In this document: positions 16,497 through 26,249 of the stretch, piece by piece
How positions within the stretch are numbered: the first letter of the stretch is position 1
Layout of the letters: each line of letters begins with the position of its first letter
Assembly (NCBI RefSeq): GCF_029948125.1
Contig: NZ_JASAMB010000001.1
Span: 62,001 to 126,000, forward strand
Length of the DNA stretch: 64,000 bases
Direction of reading: 5' to 3'
Source of the DNA: Catellatospora sp. KI3
GTDB lineage: Bacteria; Actinomycetota; Actinomycetes; Mycobacteriales; Micromonosporaceae
Made by a program: the position numbers and the translations under genes
The notes under the pieces: generated by a model
What the model saw: only the letters and a program-made list of their open reading frames with translations
What the model was told of the DNA's origin: nothing
The model's database searches: none

Positions 16497-17012
16497 TTAC
16501 ACGAAGAAGTACGTGAACGGGGGCCAGGGCAGGTTGCGCAGCACCATGAACAGCCCCCACGCCCCCAGGAACCACGCCACCAGCTTCGGCGTGATCTGCA
16601 GCTGCGGCAGCTTCCACCGGAACGTGGTGTTGCCCGCCCAGGCGACGTACATGTAGATCAAAAACGGCACCGCGAACGTGAACAGCAGGTGGTGCCGGGC
16701 CGCCGCGGGCAGGTCGCCGTGCATCAGGTACCAGGCCGCGCGCGTACCCCCGCACCCCGGGCAGTCGAACCCGGTGAGCAGCTTGACCAGGCACGTCGGC
16801 GTGGCCTCCGCACTGCTGTTGGCCGGGTCCATCAGCAGCGTGTAGCCGAGCGCCCCGCCGATGCACCCCAGCGCCGCCAGCGGCGCCGCCCAGCGGGGCG
16901 TGTGCGCGCGCAGCCACTCGACGAACCGGTTGGCCCGGTCGGCGGGCGGCGGGGCGAAGTGCCCGGCGTCAGGGTAGTGCCCGGCGTCAGGGTACGCGGG
17001 AGCCTCAGTCAC
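16497..17012 (-). CDS. DUF2752 membrane protein
   Basis: This 171-aa protein has three hydrophobic helices and the DUF2752 motif in LLTGFDCPGCGGTRAAWYLMHGD, with a CPxCGxTR-type cysteine pair that suggests metal or redox chemistry near the membrane. The Pro-rich N-terminus contains a duplicated YPDAGH hexapeptide encoded by an exact 18-bp repeat. The GTG start at 17012 overlaps the stop of the upstream glycosylase gene as GTGA, so translation is probably coupled. Function unknown. Confidence 0.8.
   Translation of the reverse strand: MTEAPAYPDAGHYPDAGHFAPPPADRANRFVEWLRAHTPRWAAPLAALGCIGGALGYTLLMDPANSSAEATPTCLVKLLTGFDCPGCGGTRAAWYLMHGDLPAAARHHLLFTFAVPFLIYMYVAWAGNTTFRWKLPQLQITPKLVAWFLGAWGLFMVLRNLPWPPFTYFFV
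16959..16994. repeat. 18-bp in-frame tandem duplication in the DUF2752 gene
   Basis: GTGCCCGGCGTCAGGGTA occurs twice in tandem (16959-16976, 16977-16994) and encodes the repeated hexapeptide YPDAGH near the N-terminus. The perfect identity suggests a recent duplication. Confidence 0.8.
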
Positions 17013-18226
17013 ACCACTGAACTTACACTGCCCCGCACACCCGCATCGGCCAGCGCCGAGGCCAGGTCCCCGCGCTCGGGCGCGGCCACCTCGGCCAGCC
17101 CCAGCCAGCCGGCCAGGCGGCGCAGCTCCACCGCGAGCGCCTCGGCGGTGGCGTGCGGGTCGGTGCCGGGCTCGGCCCAGGCGGCGGGCACCCGCAGCAC
17201 CCCGGCGCGCCGGTCGGCCTTGAGGTCCACCCGCGCGGCGAACCGGTCGCCGTGCAGGAACGGCAGCACGTAGTACCCGTGCACCCGCTGCTCCTGCGGC
17301 ACGTAGATCTCGATGCGGTAGCGCAGGTCGAACAGCCGCTCGGTGCGGCCGCGCTCCCAGATCAGCGGATCGAACGGGCTGACCAGCGTCGACACCGCCA
17401 CCCGGCGCGGCATGGCGGCGTCGCGGTGCCGCCAGGCCCGATGCTTCCAGCCGCGCACCTCCACCGGCACGAGCACGCCCTCCTCGACCAGGTCGGCGAT
17501 GGCGGCGCGGGTCCCGTCCAGCGGCAGCCGGAAGTAGTCGCGCAGCTCCGGCTCGGCGGCCACGCCCAGGCCGCGGGCGGCCAGCTCGACGAGCCGCCGG
17601 TACGCCTCAGCCGGCTCCGGCGTCGGCGTGTGCACCACGGCGGCGGGCAGGACCCGGTCGGTCAGGTCGTATAGCCGGGCGAACTGGCTGGTGCGGCCGG
17701 CGGAGGTGATGTCGCCGGAGTAGAACAGCCACTCCAGCGCCTTCTTCACGTCGGACCAGTTCCAGCCCCAGTGGTCCTTGGGCTTCGGCACGTCCTGCTC
17801 GATCTGCGCGGCCGTCACCGGACCGCGCTCGCCCACCTCTTTCAGCACCCAGGCGACCAGGTCGGGGCGCTGCACCGCGATGCTGCGCGGCCCGCCCCAG
17901 GCGCCCTCGGCGCGCGCCATCCGCCACCGCAGCAGCGGCTGAAGCTCGACCGGGAGCAGCGACGCCTCGTGGCCCCAGTACTCGAAGAGCCAGCGCGGGC
18001 GCCGGGCGCTGGCGGAGTCCAGCACCGCGGGGTCGTACGCGCCGAGTCTGCTGTACACCGGCAGGTAGTGCGCCCGTTGGAGCACGTTGACGGAGTCGAT
18101 CTGCAGCAGGCCGGTGCGGCCGACCACCACCTTGCGCAGGTGTCGCGCGCCGATCTCGCCCTTGGGCGCCCGGTCGGTGAACCCCTGGGCCGCCAGCGCC
18201 ATCCGGCGCGCCTGCGCGATCGTCAT
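17009..18226 (-). CDS. YcaQ/AlkX-type winged-helix DNA glycosylase
   Basis: The 405-aa protein belongs to the winged-helix HTH_42 family that includes E. coli YcaQ, a glycosylase that unhooks DNA interstrand crosslinks, and Streptomyces AlkZ self-resistance enzymes. Recognisable segments are LLQIDSVNVLQRAHYLPVYSRLGAY near residue 40, FEYWGHEASLLP, and PFDPLIWERGRTERLFDLRYRIEIYVPQEQRVHGYYVLPFLHGDR near the C-terminus. The ATG at 18226 gives MTIAQARRMALAAQGF, the usual beginning; a GTG three codons upstream is possible. It is cotranscribed with DUF2752 through a GTGA overlap. Damage specificity cannot be told from sequence. Confidence 0.85.
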   Translation of the reverse strand: MTIAQARRMALAAQGFTDRAPKGEIGARHLRKVVVGRTGLLQIDSVNVLQRAHYLPVYSRLGAYDPAVLDSASARRPRWLFEYWGHEASLLPVELQPLLRWRMARAEGAWGGPRSIAVQRPDLVAWVLKEVGERGPVTAAQIEQDVPKPKDHWGWNWSDVKKALEWLFYSGDITSAGRTSQFARLYDLTDRVLPAAVVHTPTPEPAEAYRRLVELAARGLGVAAEPELRDYFRLPLDGTRAAIADLVEEGVLVPVEVRGWKHRAWRHRDAAMPRRVAVSTLVSPFDPLIWERGRTERLFDLRYRIEIYVPQEQRVHGYYVLPFLHGDRFAARVDLKADRRAGVLRVPAAWAEPGTDPHATAEALAVELRRLAGWLGLAEVAAPERGDLASALADAGVRGSVSSVV

Positions 18227-18313
18227 CGACTCCACGCCGCCCGACGCTACCCGCACCCCCCGACACCCGCCCCGCCCCGCCCCACCGCACCGCCCGCGCA
18301 CCGCGCCGCGAGC

Positions 18314-18366
18314 GAAGGAAGGGACCCTTCTTATCGCATTGCGAGGTAGCGGGGCCCCTTCCTAAC
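18314..18366. repeat. family B palindromic element, copy 2
   Basis: Arms AAGGAAGGGACCCTTCTTA and GGGGCCCCTTCCTAAC flank TCGCATTGCGAGGTAGC. It lies in the divergent region between the YcaQ-type gene and a GNAT gene, ending ten bases before the GNAT start codon, so it overlaps that gene's leader or promoter. Confidence 0.8.
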
Positions 18367-18375
18367 ATCCGCAGC

Positions 18376-18927
18376 ATGGGTGATGGCGAGATGATCACAG
18401 TCAGGGCGGAGACGGTCGCGGACTGCGCGGCGGTCGCGGCGCTGCACATCGAGTCGTGGCGGGCGGCGTACGCCGGGATCGTCCCTGACCAGGTGCTCGC
18501 CGCCCTCGACGTGGAGCAGCGCACCAGGGAGCGCGCCGAGCGCCTCGGCAACCCCGACAGCCCGTTCACGAACCTGATCGCGCTCGACGCCGGCGAGCCC
18601 GTCGGCTGGGTCTGCTTCGGGCCGTACCGGGAAGAGGGCCGGCGCCTGGACGGCAAGCTGGCGCACCAGGTCGGCGAGATCCTGGCACTGTACGTGCGGT
18701 CAGACCGCTGGGGCACCGGCGTCGCCGACCGGCTCGTCGAGGCGGCACTGGCCGGCCTGCCGCAGCCGGAGGTGCGGCTGTGGGCGCTCACCGAGAACGT
18801 CCGGGCGCTGCGGTTCTACGCCCGGCACGGGCTACACCCGGACGGCACGCACTCGACGTTTCGGCCGCGCGGCAGCGACGTCGACATCCCCGAGCTGCGC
18901 TGCGCCCTCGTCCGGGAAGTCCGGTAG
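18376..18927 (+). CDS. GNAT family N-acetyltransferase
   Basis: This 183-aa acetyl-CoA-dependent acetyltransferase has the GNAT core: ALHIESWRAAYAGIVPDQVLA at the N-terminus, VGEILALYVRSDRWGTGVADRLVEAAL (motif A, with WGTGVA in place of the common RGKGIG) near residues 95-120, and ALRFYARHGLHPDG (motif B) toward the end. The substrate is unknown. Its last 96 bases overlap, in the opposite direction, the 3' end of the GT87 gene. The start at 18376 is M-G-D-G-E-M; an ATG five codons later is an alternative. Confidence 0.85.
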   Translation: MGDGEMITVRAETVADCAAVAALHIESWRAAYAGIVPDQVLAALDVEQRTRERAERLGNPDSPFTNLIALDAGEPVGWVCFGPYREEGRRLDGKLAHQVGEILALYVRSDRWGTGVADRLVEAALAGLPQPEVRLWALTENVRALRFYARHGLHPDGTHSTFRPRGSDVDIPELRCALVREVR

Positions 18928-20085
18928 TCCGGGCAGGTCCGGGGCGGGCCGAGCCGTGATCGGGGTCAGCAGGAGCAGGGCCAGGCAGATCCAGACGTAC
19001 GCGTTGGCGCCGAAGAACACCGCCCAGCCGCCGACCCGGTCCTCCCACAGCCACACCACCCGGCTGGTCAGGATGGCGTACGACGCGGCCGCCAGCCCCA
19101 GCAGCGCCCAGCGCCGACGCCCCGGCGCGGCCGTTCCGTGCTGGACCAGCAGCACCAGCGCCGGGATCAGCCAGACCAGGTGGTGCACCCACGTCACCGG
19201 GCTGATCAGTACGCCCACGATGCCGGTGTACGCCAGCCCCGCCACCTCGTCGCCCTGCGCGGCCGCGCGGCGGCAGCGCACGGACCAGACCGCCAGGACA
19301 CCCAGGACGAGCAGCGCCCACACGGCCTTCCCGCCGGGGAGGTCCCCGATGCGGGCGAGCATGCCCTGCAGGGACTGGTTGGAGATGAACGACAGCACGC
19401 CGACCCGGTCGGTGTCCCACAGCGCGCTGGTCCAGAACTCGCGCGACGCGTCGGGGGCGATCGCGGCCGCGGCCAGGGTCGCCCCGGCGGCGGTGCCCGC
19501 GGCCGTGAGCGCGGCCCGCCAGCGGCCGGTGATCAGCAGGTAGACGATGAAGATGCCCGGCGTCAGCTTGATCGCGGTGGCCAGGCCGATGCCGACGCCG
19601 GTCCAGCGGCTGCCGCGCGCGGCGAGCACCAGCAGGTCGACCGCGACCAGCCCCAGCAGCAGCATGTTCACCTGGCCGAACAGGAAGGTCTCGCGCATCG
19701 GCTCGTACACGGTGACCAGGCACAGGGCCAGGGCGACCACGAACCAGCGGTCCCAGCCGCGCGCCCGCGCCAGCGGAGTGAGCAGGCGGCGCAGCAGCCA
19801 CCAGGTCACCAGCGCGGTCGCGGCGCAGCTGAGCACGATCGCCACCGGCCAGGCGAGCACCGCCATCGGCAGCATGGCCAGCGCCGCGAACGGCGGATAG
19901 GTGAACCCGTACGTGCTGCGCGGGCGGACGAAGTCGTAGATCTCGCCGCCGGACACCCAGTACCGGACGGCGCCGTAGTACACGTTGAGGTCGAAGAAGC
20001 CGTGCCGCTGCGCGAACAGCGCCACGAACACCAGTGCCGCGGCGGCCGCCGCCGCCACGATGGTGATCTGCCTGGCCCGACTCAA
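18832..20085 (-). CDS. GT87-family (DUF2029) membrane glycosyltransferase
   Basis: The 417-aa protein is a polytopic GT-C glycosyltransferase of family GT87 (DUF2029), typified by mycobacterial polyprenol-phosphate-mannose-dependent mannosyltransferases. It has about ten hydrophobic helices; the first periplasmic loop holds the expected acidic residue (FFDLNVYYGAVRYWVSGGEIYDF), followed by YGFTYPPFAALAMLPM. GT87 enzymes extend lipomannan-type glycolipids or similar polymers; the acceptor here is unknown. The C-terminal 30 residues after the last helix are charged and are encoded opposite the 3' end of the GNAT gene. A shorter version ending before the overlap cannot be excluded if the assembly has an error. 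Confidence 0.85.
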   Translation of the reverse strand: MSRARQITIVAAAAAAALVFVALFAQRHGFFDLNVYYGAVRYWVSGGEIYDFVRPRSTYGFTYPPFAALAMLPMAVLAWPVAIVLSCAATALVTWWLLRRLLTPLARARGWDRWFVVALALCLVTVYEPMRETFLFGQVNMLLLGLVAVDLLVLAARGSRWTGVGIGLATAIKLTPGIFIVYLLITGRWRAALTAAGTAAGATLAAAAIAPDASREFWTSALWDTDRVGVLSFISNQSLQGMLARIGDLPGGKAVWALLVLGVLAVWSVRCRRAAAQGDEVAGLAYTGIVGVLISPVTWVHHLVWLIPALVLLVQHGTAAPGRRRWALLGLAAASYAILTSRVVWLWEDRVGGWAVFFGANAYVWICLALLLLTPITARPAPDLPGLPDFPDEGAAQLGDVDVAAARPKRRVRAVRV

Positions 20086-20110
20086 ACCCCATACCTCCTG
20101 ATCAGTACGC

Positions 20111-20122
20111 CCGACCGGTCGG
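20111..20122. promoter_or_regulatory. palindrome in a divergent promoter region
   Basis: CCGACCGGTCGG is a perfect 12-bp palindrome, flanked by GTAC and TACG, centred in the 49-base gap between the divergent GT87 and GNAT genes. Its position 13 bases before the GNAT GTG suggests an operator or promoter element; no regulator is adjacent. Confidence 0.35.
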
Positions 20123-20134
20123 TACGCTTTCGGC

Positions 20135-20701
20135 GTGGCAGTCGGGTTCGTCCGGCCGGCGCGTCTGAGCGACGCCGGCGAGATCGCGCGTATTCAGTTG
20201 ACGACCTGGCAGGTCGCCTACAGACGCCTGCTCCCCCGGCACGTGCTCGAACAACTCGACGAGTCGTTCCTGCGCGAGCGGTGGGCTGAGGCCGTCTCCG
20301 CCCCGCCCAGCCCCCAGCACCGGGTGCTGGTCGCGGTCGAGCAGAACGCGGTCGATCAGGCGGTCCAAGAATACGTGGTGGGCTTCGCGGCGTCCGGCCC
20401 GTTCGACGAGGCGGCGCTGGCCCCGGGTGAGGATCACATCGGCGATGCCGTGGGCGCCGTCACAGACCTGCTGGTGGAGCCGCGCTGGGGCCGCCGTGGG
20501 CACGGCAGCCGGCTGCTGGCGGCCAGCGTCGACCTGTGGCGCGAGGACGGGTACGCCTCTGCGGTGTGCTGGGCGTTCGACCGCGACGCGGCCACCCGGA
20601 AGTTCCTCACCTCGGCCGGCTGGGCCCCCGACGGCGCCACCCGCGCCCTCGACGTGGACGACATGCTCGTCCCCCAACTCCGCCTTCATACCCTCCTGTA
20701 A
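20135..20701 (+). CDS. GNAT family N-acetyltransferase
   Basis: This 188-aa acetyltransferase shows FVRPARLSDAGEIARIQLTTWQVAYRRLLP at the N-terminus, the acetyl-CoA-binding segment AVTDLLVEPRWGRRGHGSRLLAASVDL (about residues 108-134, with RRGHGSRL as the pyrophosphate loop) and AATRKFLTSAGWAPDG near the C-terminus. It starts with GTG at 20135. It is divergent from the GT87 gene and is followed by 450 bp of repeats. The substrate is unknown. Confidence 0.85.
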   Translation: MAVGFVRPARLSDAGEIARIQLTTWQVAYRRLLPRHVLEQLDESFLRERWAEAVSAPPSPQHRVLVAVEQNAVDQAVQEYVVGFAASGPFDEAALAPGEDHIGDAVGAVTDLLVEPRWGRRGHGSRLLAASVDLWREDGYASAVCWAFDRDAATRKFLTSAGWAPDGATRALDVDDMLVPQLRLHTLL

Positions 20702-20739
20702 CCCCGCCAGCACCACCCGAACAGGCCCCGGTCCGCAGG

Positions 20740-20831
20740 TCACGAGCCACGGGTCACGAGCCACGGGTCATGGGCCGCGAGCCGCGGGTCATGGGCCGCG
20801 AGCCGCGGGTCATGGGCCGCGGGCCAGGGTC
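20740..20831. repeat. tandem array of 14- and 21-bp units with 7-bp period
   Basis: Two TCACGAGCCACGGG units (20740, 20754) are followed by two perfect 21-base units (20768, 20789) starting TCATGGGCCGCGAG and a partial third. All are built from related 7-mers (TCACGAG, CCACGGG, TCATGGG, CCGCGAG, CCGCGGG), so the underlying period is 7 bp, as in the arrays at 7344, 30821 and 42121. Confidence 0.8.
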
Positions 20832-20900
20832 CCCGGGTCACCGACCGTGCGTTGCGGGCCGTGGGTCGCGGGCCGAAGGTGTCGGTGAGCGCTGACGGTC

Positions 20901-21014
20901 GGTGATCGCCGCGTGCGGTGGGAACCTGCGGCCGGAAGCGAGGTTTTCACCACAGACGACGATCACCGACCGAAACAGGCTGGAAGATCACGGTCAGCGG
21001 CCACAACACGGGCC
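20901..21014. repeat. family D intergenic repeat module, copy 2
   Basis: It begins GGTGATCGCCGCGTGCGG and ends GATCACGGTCAGCGGCCA followed by CAACACGGGCC, matching both ends of copy 1 while the interior differs. The 7-bp-period array lies just upstream. Confidence 0.7.
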
Positions 21015-21045
21015 GTCCCGGCCCCTCCCGCCCCGACCCTACATA

Positions 21046-21104
21046 GACGTTGGCCTATTACAAAGACTCCGCGTTGATCGAAGTCCTCGTAATAGGCCAA
21101 CGTC
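21046..21104. repeat. family C 59-bp hairpin element, copy 2
   Basis: The outer 16 bp of the arms, GACGTTGGCCTATTAC and its complement, pair perfectly; the inner part is imperfect. It lies 55 bases beyond the dapB stop, in a convergent gap. Arm changes relative to copy 1 (GCTGG to GTTGG, CTAGA to TACAA) are largely compensated on the other side, keeping the stem. Confidence 0.85.
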
Positions 21105-21158
21105 GATGGAAGGCGGGGCGCGCCGGGGGCGGTGAAAGCCAGGCGCGGGCTCAGGTTG

Positions 21159-21923
<765 letters not shown>

Positions 21924-21982
21924 CTAGCCGATACGCCGAGCCGGGCTACGCAGGACGCCACATACCGGAACGAGCTGACGGG

Positions 21983-23374
21983 TCAGGACAGGTCGCCGTC
22001 GTCGAACGGGCCGACCACGGCCAGCGACATCGGCACGGTCAGCACCTGCGCCGCGATCGCGTCGGCGTCGTCGAGGGTGACCCCGTCGATGCGGGCCAGC
22101 AGCTCGTCGACGTCCATCAGGTCGCCGTACAGCAGCTCGCCCTTGCCCAGGCGGCTCATCCGCGAGCCGGTGTCCTCCAGCCCCAGCACCAGCGAGCCCT
22201 TGAGCATGCCCTTGCCGCGGCGCAGCTCCTCGGCGGTGATGCCGTTCGCGGCCACCTCGGCGAGCCCGGCCCGGACCAGGTCGAGCACCTCCTGCGCCTT
22301 GGCGGGCGCGCAGCCGGCGTAGACGGCGAACGAGCCGGTCTCGGCGTACTGCGAGGTGTAGGAGTAGACCGAGTAGGCCAGGCCGCGGACCTCGCGGATC
22401 TGCTGGAACAGGCGGCTGGACATGCCGCCGCCGAGCACGTTGTTCAGCACGCCCAGGGCGAAGCGCCGCTCGTCGTGGCGGTGCAGCGCGGGGCCGCCGA
22501 GCACCAGGTGCGCCTGCTCGGTGTCGTCGGCGCGCAGCAGGGTGGCGGGCGGCAGCGTGCGGACCGCGGCCAGGGCCGAGCGGGTCGGCTCGGGCGCGGC
22601 GTCGGGGGCGTCGCCGAGCGGCGTACCCGCGAAGGCCTTCTTGACCAGCGTGACCACGGTGCTGTGATCCAGGTTGCCCGCGGCCGCGACCACGATCACC
22701 GGCGGGGTGTACCGCTGCCGGTAGAAGTCGTGGATCTGCGCGCGGGTCATCGGGGTGATCGTCTCGGCGGTGCCGGAGATCAGCCGTCCGAGCGGGCCGT
22801 CGCCGTACAGCACCTCGGCGTGCAGGTCGTGCACCTCGTCGCCGGGCTCGTCGGCGTGCATCGCGATCTCTTCGAGGATCACGCCGCGCTCGGTCTCCAC
22901 GTCGGCCTCGGCCAGCACCGAGTCGGCGACCGCGTCGCACATGACGTCGATGGCCAGCTCCAGGTCCGCGTCGAGGACCCGGGCGTAGAAGCAGGTGTAC
23001 TCCTTGGCCGTGTACGCGTTGGTCTCGCCGCCGACCGCCTCGATCGCCGCGGAGATGTCCAGGGCCGAGCGCTTGCGCGTGCCCTTGAACAGCAGGTGCT
23101 CCAGGAAGTGCGAGGCGCCGCCGAGCCCCGGCTCCTCGTCGCGCGAGCCGACGCCGACCCAGATGCCGAAGCTGACGCTGCGCATCGCGGGCACGGCCTC
23201 GGTCAGGATGCGCATGCCGTTGGGCAGCACCGTACGCCGGACCGTGCCGCCGAGCGGGTCGCTGATGTCCACGCGGGTTTCCGCCTTGACCTGGTCGAAG
23301 GTACGGGCAACGGGCACAGCCCGCACAGACTCGGAGGTCTGCGCGGGCTGTGCGCTGTCTTGCGGTCGGGTCAC
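21983..23374 (-). CDS. M16 family zinc peptidase
   Basis: This 463-aa protein is a single-chain M16 (insulinase/processing-peptidase type) metallopeptidase. The inverted zinc motif HxxEH is in GGASHFLEHLLFKGT near residue 84, followed by ETNAYTAKEYTCFYARV and, in the C-terminal half, EVRGLAYSVYSYTSQYAETGSFAVYAG. The start lies 6 bases after the pnp stop. The M16 gene directly after pnp is a widely conserved actinobacterial and firmicute arrangement; the physiological substrate is unknown. Confidence 0.93.
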   Translation of the reverse strand: MTRPQDSAQPAQTSESVRAVPVARTFDQVKAETRVDISDPLGGTVRRTVLPNGMRILTEAVPAMRSVSFGIWVGVGSRDEEPGLGGASHFLEHLLFKGTRKRSALDISAAIEAVGGETNAYTAKEYTCFYARVLDADLELAIDVMCDAVADSVLAEADVETERGVILEEIAMHADEPGDEVHDLHAEVLYGDGPLGRLISGTAETITPMTRAQIHDFYRQRYTPPVIVVAAAGNLDHSTVVTLVKKAFAGTPLGDAPDAAPEPTRSALAAVRTLPPATLLRADDTEQAHLVLGGPALHRHDERRFALGVLNNVLGGGMSSRLFQQIREVRGLAYSVYSYTSQYAETGSFAVYAGCAPAKAQEVLDLVRAGLAEVAANGITAEELRRGKGMLKGSLVLGLEDTGSRMSRLGKGELLYGDLMDVDELLARIDGVTLDDADAIAAQVLTVPMSLAVVGPFDDGDLS

Positions 23375-23380
23375 CGACGC

Positions 23381-25711
23381 TCAGTCGCGACGGGTACGAC
23401 GACGGCGCTCGCTGTCGTCACCGCCGCTGCGCGGACGGTCGCCGCCACGGTCGCCGCTGCGCGGCCGGTCGCCACCCTCGCGCGGCGGACGGTCGCCGCC
23501 CTCGCGGGGCGCCTTGTCGCTCACGATCGGGTTGCCGTCGGGGCCGATCTTGTCCAGGTAGATCTTGCCGCGGGCGTCCACGTCCGCGATGATCACCTCG
23601 ACCTTGTCGCCGACGTTGAGGAAGTCCTCGACCTTGTCGACCCGCTTGCCGTCGCCCACCTTGGAGATGTGCAGCAGGCCGTCGCGGCCCGGCGTCAGCG
23701 AGACGAACGCGCCGAACGCCGCGGTCTTGACCACGGTGCCCAGGAAGCGGTCGCCGACCTTCGGCAGGGTCGGGTTGGCGATGGCGTTGATCCGCTCCAC
23801 CGCGGCCTGGGCCGAGGGGCCGTCGGTCGCGCCGACGTAGATCGTGCCGTCGTCCTCGATGGAGATCTCGGCGCCGGTCTCGTCCTGGATCGCGTTGATG
23901 GTCTGGCCCTTGGGCCCGATCACCATGCCGATCTTGTCGACCGGGATCTTGACGGTGGTGACGCGCGGCGCGTAGTCGCTCATCTCCCCCGGCGAGGCGA
24001 TGGCCGCCTCCATCACGGAGAGGATGGTGCCGCGCGCCTCGTGCGCCTGCTGCAGGGCGCCGGCCAGCACGTCCGACGGGATGCCGTCGAGCTTGGTGTC
24101 CAGCTGCAGCGCGGTCACGTACTCCGGCGTGCCGGCGACCTTGAAGTCCATGTCGCCGAACGCGTCCTCGGCCCCGAGGATGTCGGTCAGCGTCACGTAC
24201 TTGGTCTTGCCGTCGACGTCGTCGGAGATGAGGCCCATGGCGATGCCCGCGACCGGCGCCTTCAGCGGCACGCCGGCGGCCAGCAGCGACATCGTGGACG
24301 CGCAGACCGAGCCCATCGAGGTCGAGCCGTTGGAGCCCAGCGCCTCCGACACCTGCCGGATCGCGTACGGGAACTCCTCGCGCGAGGGCAGCACGGGCAC
24401 CAGGGCCCGCTCGGCCAGCGCGCCGTGGCCGATCTCGCGGCGCTTGGGCGAGCCCACCCGGCCGGTCTCACCGGTCGAGTACGGCGGGAAGTTGTAGTTG
24501 TGCATGTAGCGCTTGGTCTTCGCCGGCGACAGCGTGTCCAGCGCCTGCTCCATGCGCAGCATGTTCAGCGTGGTGACGCCCAGGATCTGGGTCTCGCCGC
24601 GCTCGAACAGCGCCGAGCCGTGCACCCGCGGCAGCACGCCGATCTCGGCGGTCAGCGGACGGATGTCGCGCAGGCCGCGGCCGTCGATCCGGACGCCGTC
24701 GCGCAGCACGCGCTGGCGCACCTCGGACTTGGTCAGCGAGCGGAACGCCGCCGACAGCTCCTTCTCGCGCCCCTCGAACTGGGGCGCGACCGAGGTCAGG
24801 ACCTTCTCCTTGACCAGGTCGAGAGCTTCCTCGCGGTCGGCCTTGCCGACGATCTTCAGCGCCTCGGCCACCTCGGTGCCCGCCGCGGCCTTGACCGCCG
24901 CGTACACGTCGTCCTGGTAGTCCAGGAAGACCGGGAACTCGCCGACCGGCTTCGCGGCGACCGCCGCGAGCTCGCTCTGCGCCCGGCACAGCTCGCGGAT
25001 CGCGGCCTTCGCCGCCTCCAGGCCGCCCGCCACGACCTCCTCGGTCGGGGCGGTCGCGCCGCCGGCGACCAGCTTGGCGGTGTGCTCGGTGGCCTCCGCC
25101 TCGACCATCATGACCGCGACGTCGCCGTCCTCCAGCGTCCGGCCGGCGACCACCATGTCGAAGGTGGCCCGCTCCAGCTCGGCGTGGGTCGGGAAGGCGA
25201 CCCACTGGCCGTCGATGTGCGCCACCCGGGTCGCGCCGATCGGGCCGCTGAACGGCAGGCCGGCGAGCTTGGTGGACATGCTGGCCGCGTTGATGGCGAC
25301 CACGTCGTACGGGTGGGCCGGGTCGAGCGACAGGATCGTCTCGACGACCTGGACCTCGTTGCGCAGGCCCTTCACGAACGACGGGCGCAGCGGCCGGTCG
25401 ATCAGGCGGCAGGTGAGGATGGCGTCCTCGCTGGGACGGCCCTCGCGGCGGAAGAACGAGCCCGGGATGCGACCCGCGGCGTACATCCGCTCCTCGACGT
25501 CGACCGTCAGCGGGAAGAAGTCGAACTGGTCCTTCGGGGTCTTGCTCGCGGTGGTCGCGGAGAGGACCACCGTGTCGCCCAGCTGGGCGATGGCCGAACC
25601 AGCGGCCTGACGGGCCAGGCGGCCCGTGGAGAAAGTGATCTCACGCGTACCGAACGCGCCGTTGTCGATCACTGCCTTGCTGTGCTGCTCGCCGAGTGTG
25701 CTCTCGGTCAT
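23381..25711 (-). CDS. pnp: polyribonucleotide nucleotidyltransferase (PNPase)
   Basis: PNPase degrades RNA 3' to 5' phosphorolytically and can add tails. The 776-aa protein carries two RNase PH domains, a KH domain ([33 protein letters not shown]), an S1 domain ([34 protein letters not shown]) and a C-terminal Arg/Gly/Asp tail of PREGGDRP-like repeats, common in actinobacterial PNPases. ATG 25711 is chosen because AAGGAG lies 11 bases upstream and the family begins [18 protein letters not shown]; the frame extends 14 codons further. rpsO lies immediately upstream as expected. Confidence 0.97.
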   Translation of the reverse strand: MTESTLGEQHSKAVIDNGAFGTREITFSTGRLARQAAGSAIAQLGDTVVLSATTASKTPKDQFDFFPLTVDVEERMYAAGRIPGSFFRREGRPSEDAILTCRLIDRPLRPSFVKGLRNEVQVVETILSLDPAHPYDVVAINAASMSTKLAGLPFSGPIGATRVAHIDGQWVAFPTHAELERATFDMVVAGRTLEDGDVAVMMVEAEATEHTAKLVAGGATAPTEEVVAGGLEAAKAAIRELCRAQSELAAVAAKPVGEFPVFLDYQDDVYAAVKAAAGTEVAEALKIVGKADREEALDLVKEKVLTSVAPQFEGREKELSAAFRSLTKSEVRQRVLRDGVRIDGRGLRDIRPLTAEIGVLPRVHGSALFERGETQILGVTTLNMLRMEQALDTLSPAKTKRYMHNYNFPPYSTGETGRVGSPKRREIGHGALAERALVPVLPSREEFPYAIRQVSEALGSNGSTSMGSVCASTMSLLAAGVPLKAPVAGIAMGLISDDVDGKTKYVTLTDILGAEDAFGDMDFKVAGTPEYVTALQLDTKLDGIPSDVLAGALQQAHEARGTILSVMEAAIASPGEMSDYAPRVTTVKIPVDKIGMVIGPKGQTINAIQDETGAEISIEDDGTIYVGATDGPSAQAAVERINAIANPTLPKVGDRFLGTVVKTAAFGAFVSLTPGRDGLLHISKVGDGKRVDKVEDFLNVGDKVEVIIADVDARGKIYLDKIGPDGNPIVSDKAPREGGDRPPREGGDRPRSGDRGGDRPRSGGDDSERRRRTRRD

Positions 25712-25831
25712 GAAGCTGTGTGCTCCTTCTGTCTGCGGCACGCCGCCGCCCACTACCCGGGTTGACAGCCGGTCTTCGATCGAAGCGCCCGGAATGTGAC
25801 TCCGGACACCACTACCGAGGACCGACCCGGT

Positions 25832-25850
25832 TCACCCGACGAGCGGGTGA
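25832..25850 (-). promoter_or_regulatory. small hairpin in the pnp leader
   Basis: TCACCCG-ACGAG-CGGGTGA forms a perfect 7-bp stem about 120 bases upstream of the pnp start. PNPase genes are classically autoregulated through a leader hairpin cut by RNase III; whether this one serves that role is inference. Confidence 0.3.
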
Positions 25851-25874
25851 CGTGCCTTCTTCTGGGTTAAGCAT

Positions 25875-25902
25875 CGGGGGAGCGACTGGCGCCGCTCCCC
25901 CG
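25875..25902 (-). terminator. rpsO-pnp intergenic hairpin
   Basis: CGGGGGAGCG and CGCTCCCCCG form a perfect 10-bp stem with an 8-base loop, starting 8 bases after the rpsO stop. It may terminate part of the rpsO transcripts or protect their 3' end before pnp. No U-tract follows. Confidence 0.6.
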
Positions 25903-25910
25903 GTTCGAGT

Positions 25911-26180
25911 CTATCGACGCAGGCCGAGGCGCTCGATGAGCGCACGGTAGCGGGCGATGTCCGACTTCGAGAGGTACGCCAGCAGCCGCTTGCGGCGGCC
26001 GACCAGCAGCAGCAGACCACGACGGCTGTGGTGGTCGTGCTTGTGCGTCTTCAGGTGCTCGGTCAGATCCTGGATCCGCTTGGTCAGCACGGCCACCTGG
26101 ACCTCCGGCGAACCGGTGTCGCCCTCGGTGGTCGCGTAGTCCGCCATGATCTGGGTCTTGACAGCAGCGTCGAGCGCCAT
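25911..26180 (-). CDS. rpsO: 30S ribosomal protein S15
   Basis: S15 binds 16S rRNA in the 30S platform early in assembly. The 89-aa length is exactly that of the family, and the motifs [37 protein letters not shown] and RRKRLLAYL are standard. ATG 26180 ([26 protein letters not shown]) has AGGGAG eight bases upstream; the frame runs ten codons further without support. The rpsO-pnp neighbourhood is nearly universal. Confidence 0.97.
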   Translation of the reverse strand: MALDAAVKTQIMADYATTEGDTGSPEVQVAVLTKRIQDLTEHLKTHKHDHHSRRGLLLLVGRRKRLLAYLSKSDIARYRALIERLGLRR

Positions 26181-26249
26181 GTTCTCCCTAACTGTGGGTT
26201 TCCTAGCCACCCTGGCAGCCCGCGGCGTCGAGCAGGCAGACCTGGGCCC

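Larger units (their letters stand above)
20702..21158. other. repeat-filled convergent intergenic region, 457 bp
   Basis: No credible gene is present. The region holds a degenerate 7-bp-period array (20740-20831), a family D module (20901-21014) and a family C hairpin (21046-21104), in that order, before the dapB 3' end. Confidence 0.75.

Noticed and set aside
20740-20831. CRISPR-like repeat cluster
   Set aside because: Units are directly adjacent with no unique spacers, and no cas gene is nearby. The 7-bp arrays at 7344 and 30821 fail for the same reason.
25903-25915. GGTTCGAGTC resembling a tRNA T-loop near rpsO
   Set aside because: No acceptor or anticodon stem can be drawn around it; it is the loop side of the rpsO 3' end and adjacent hairpin.
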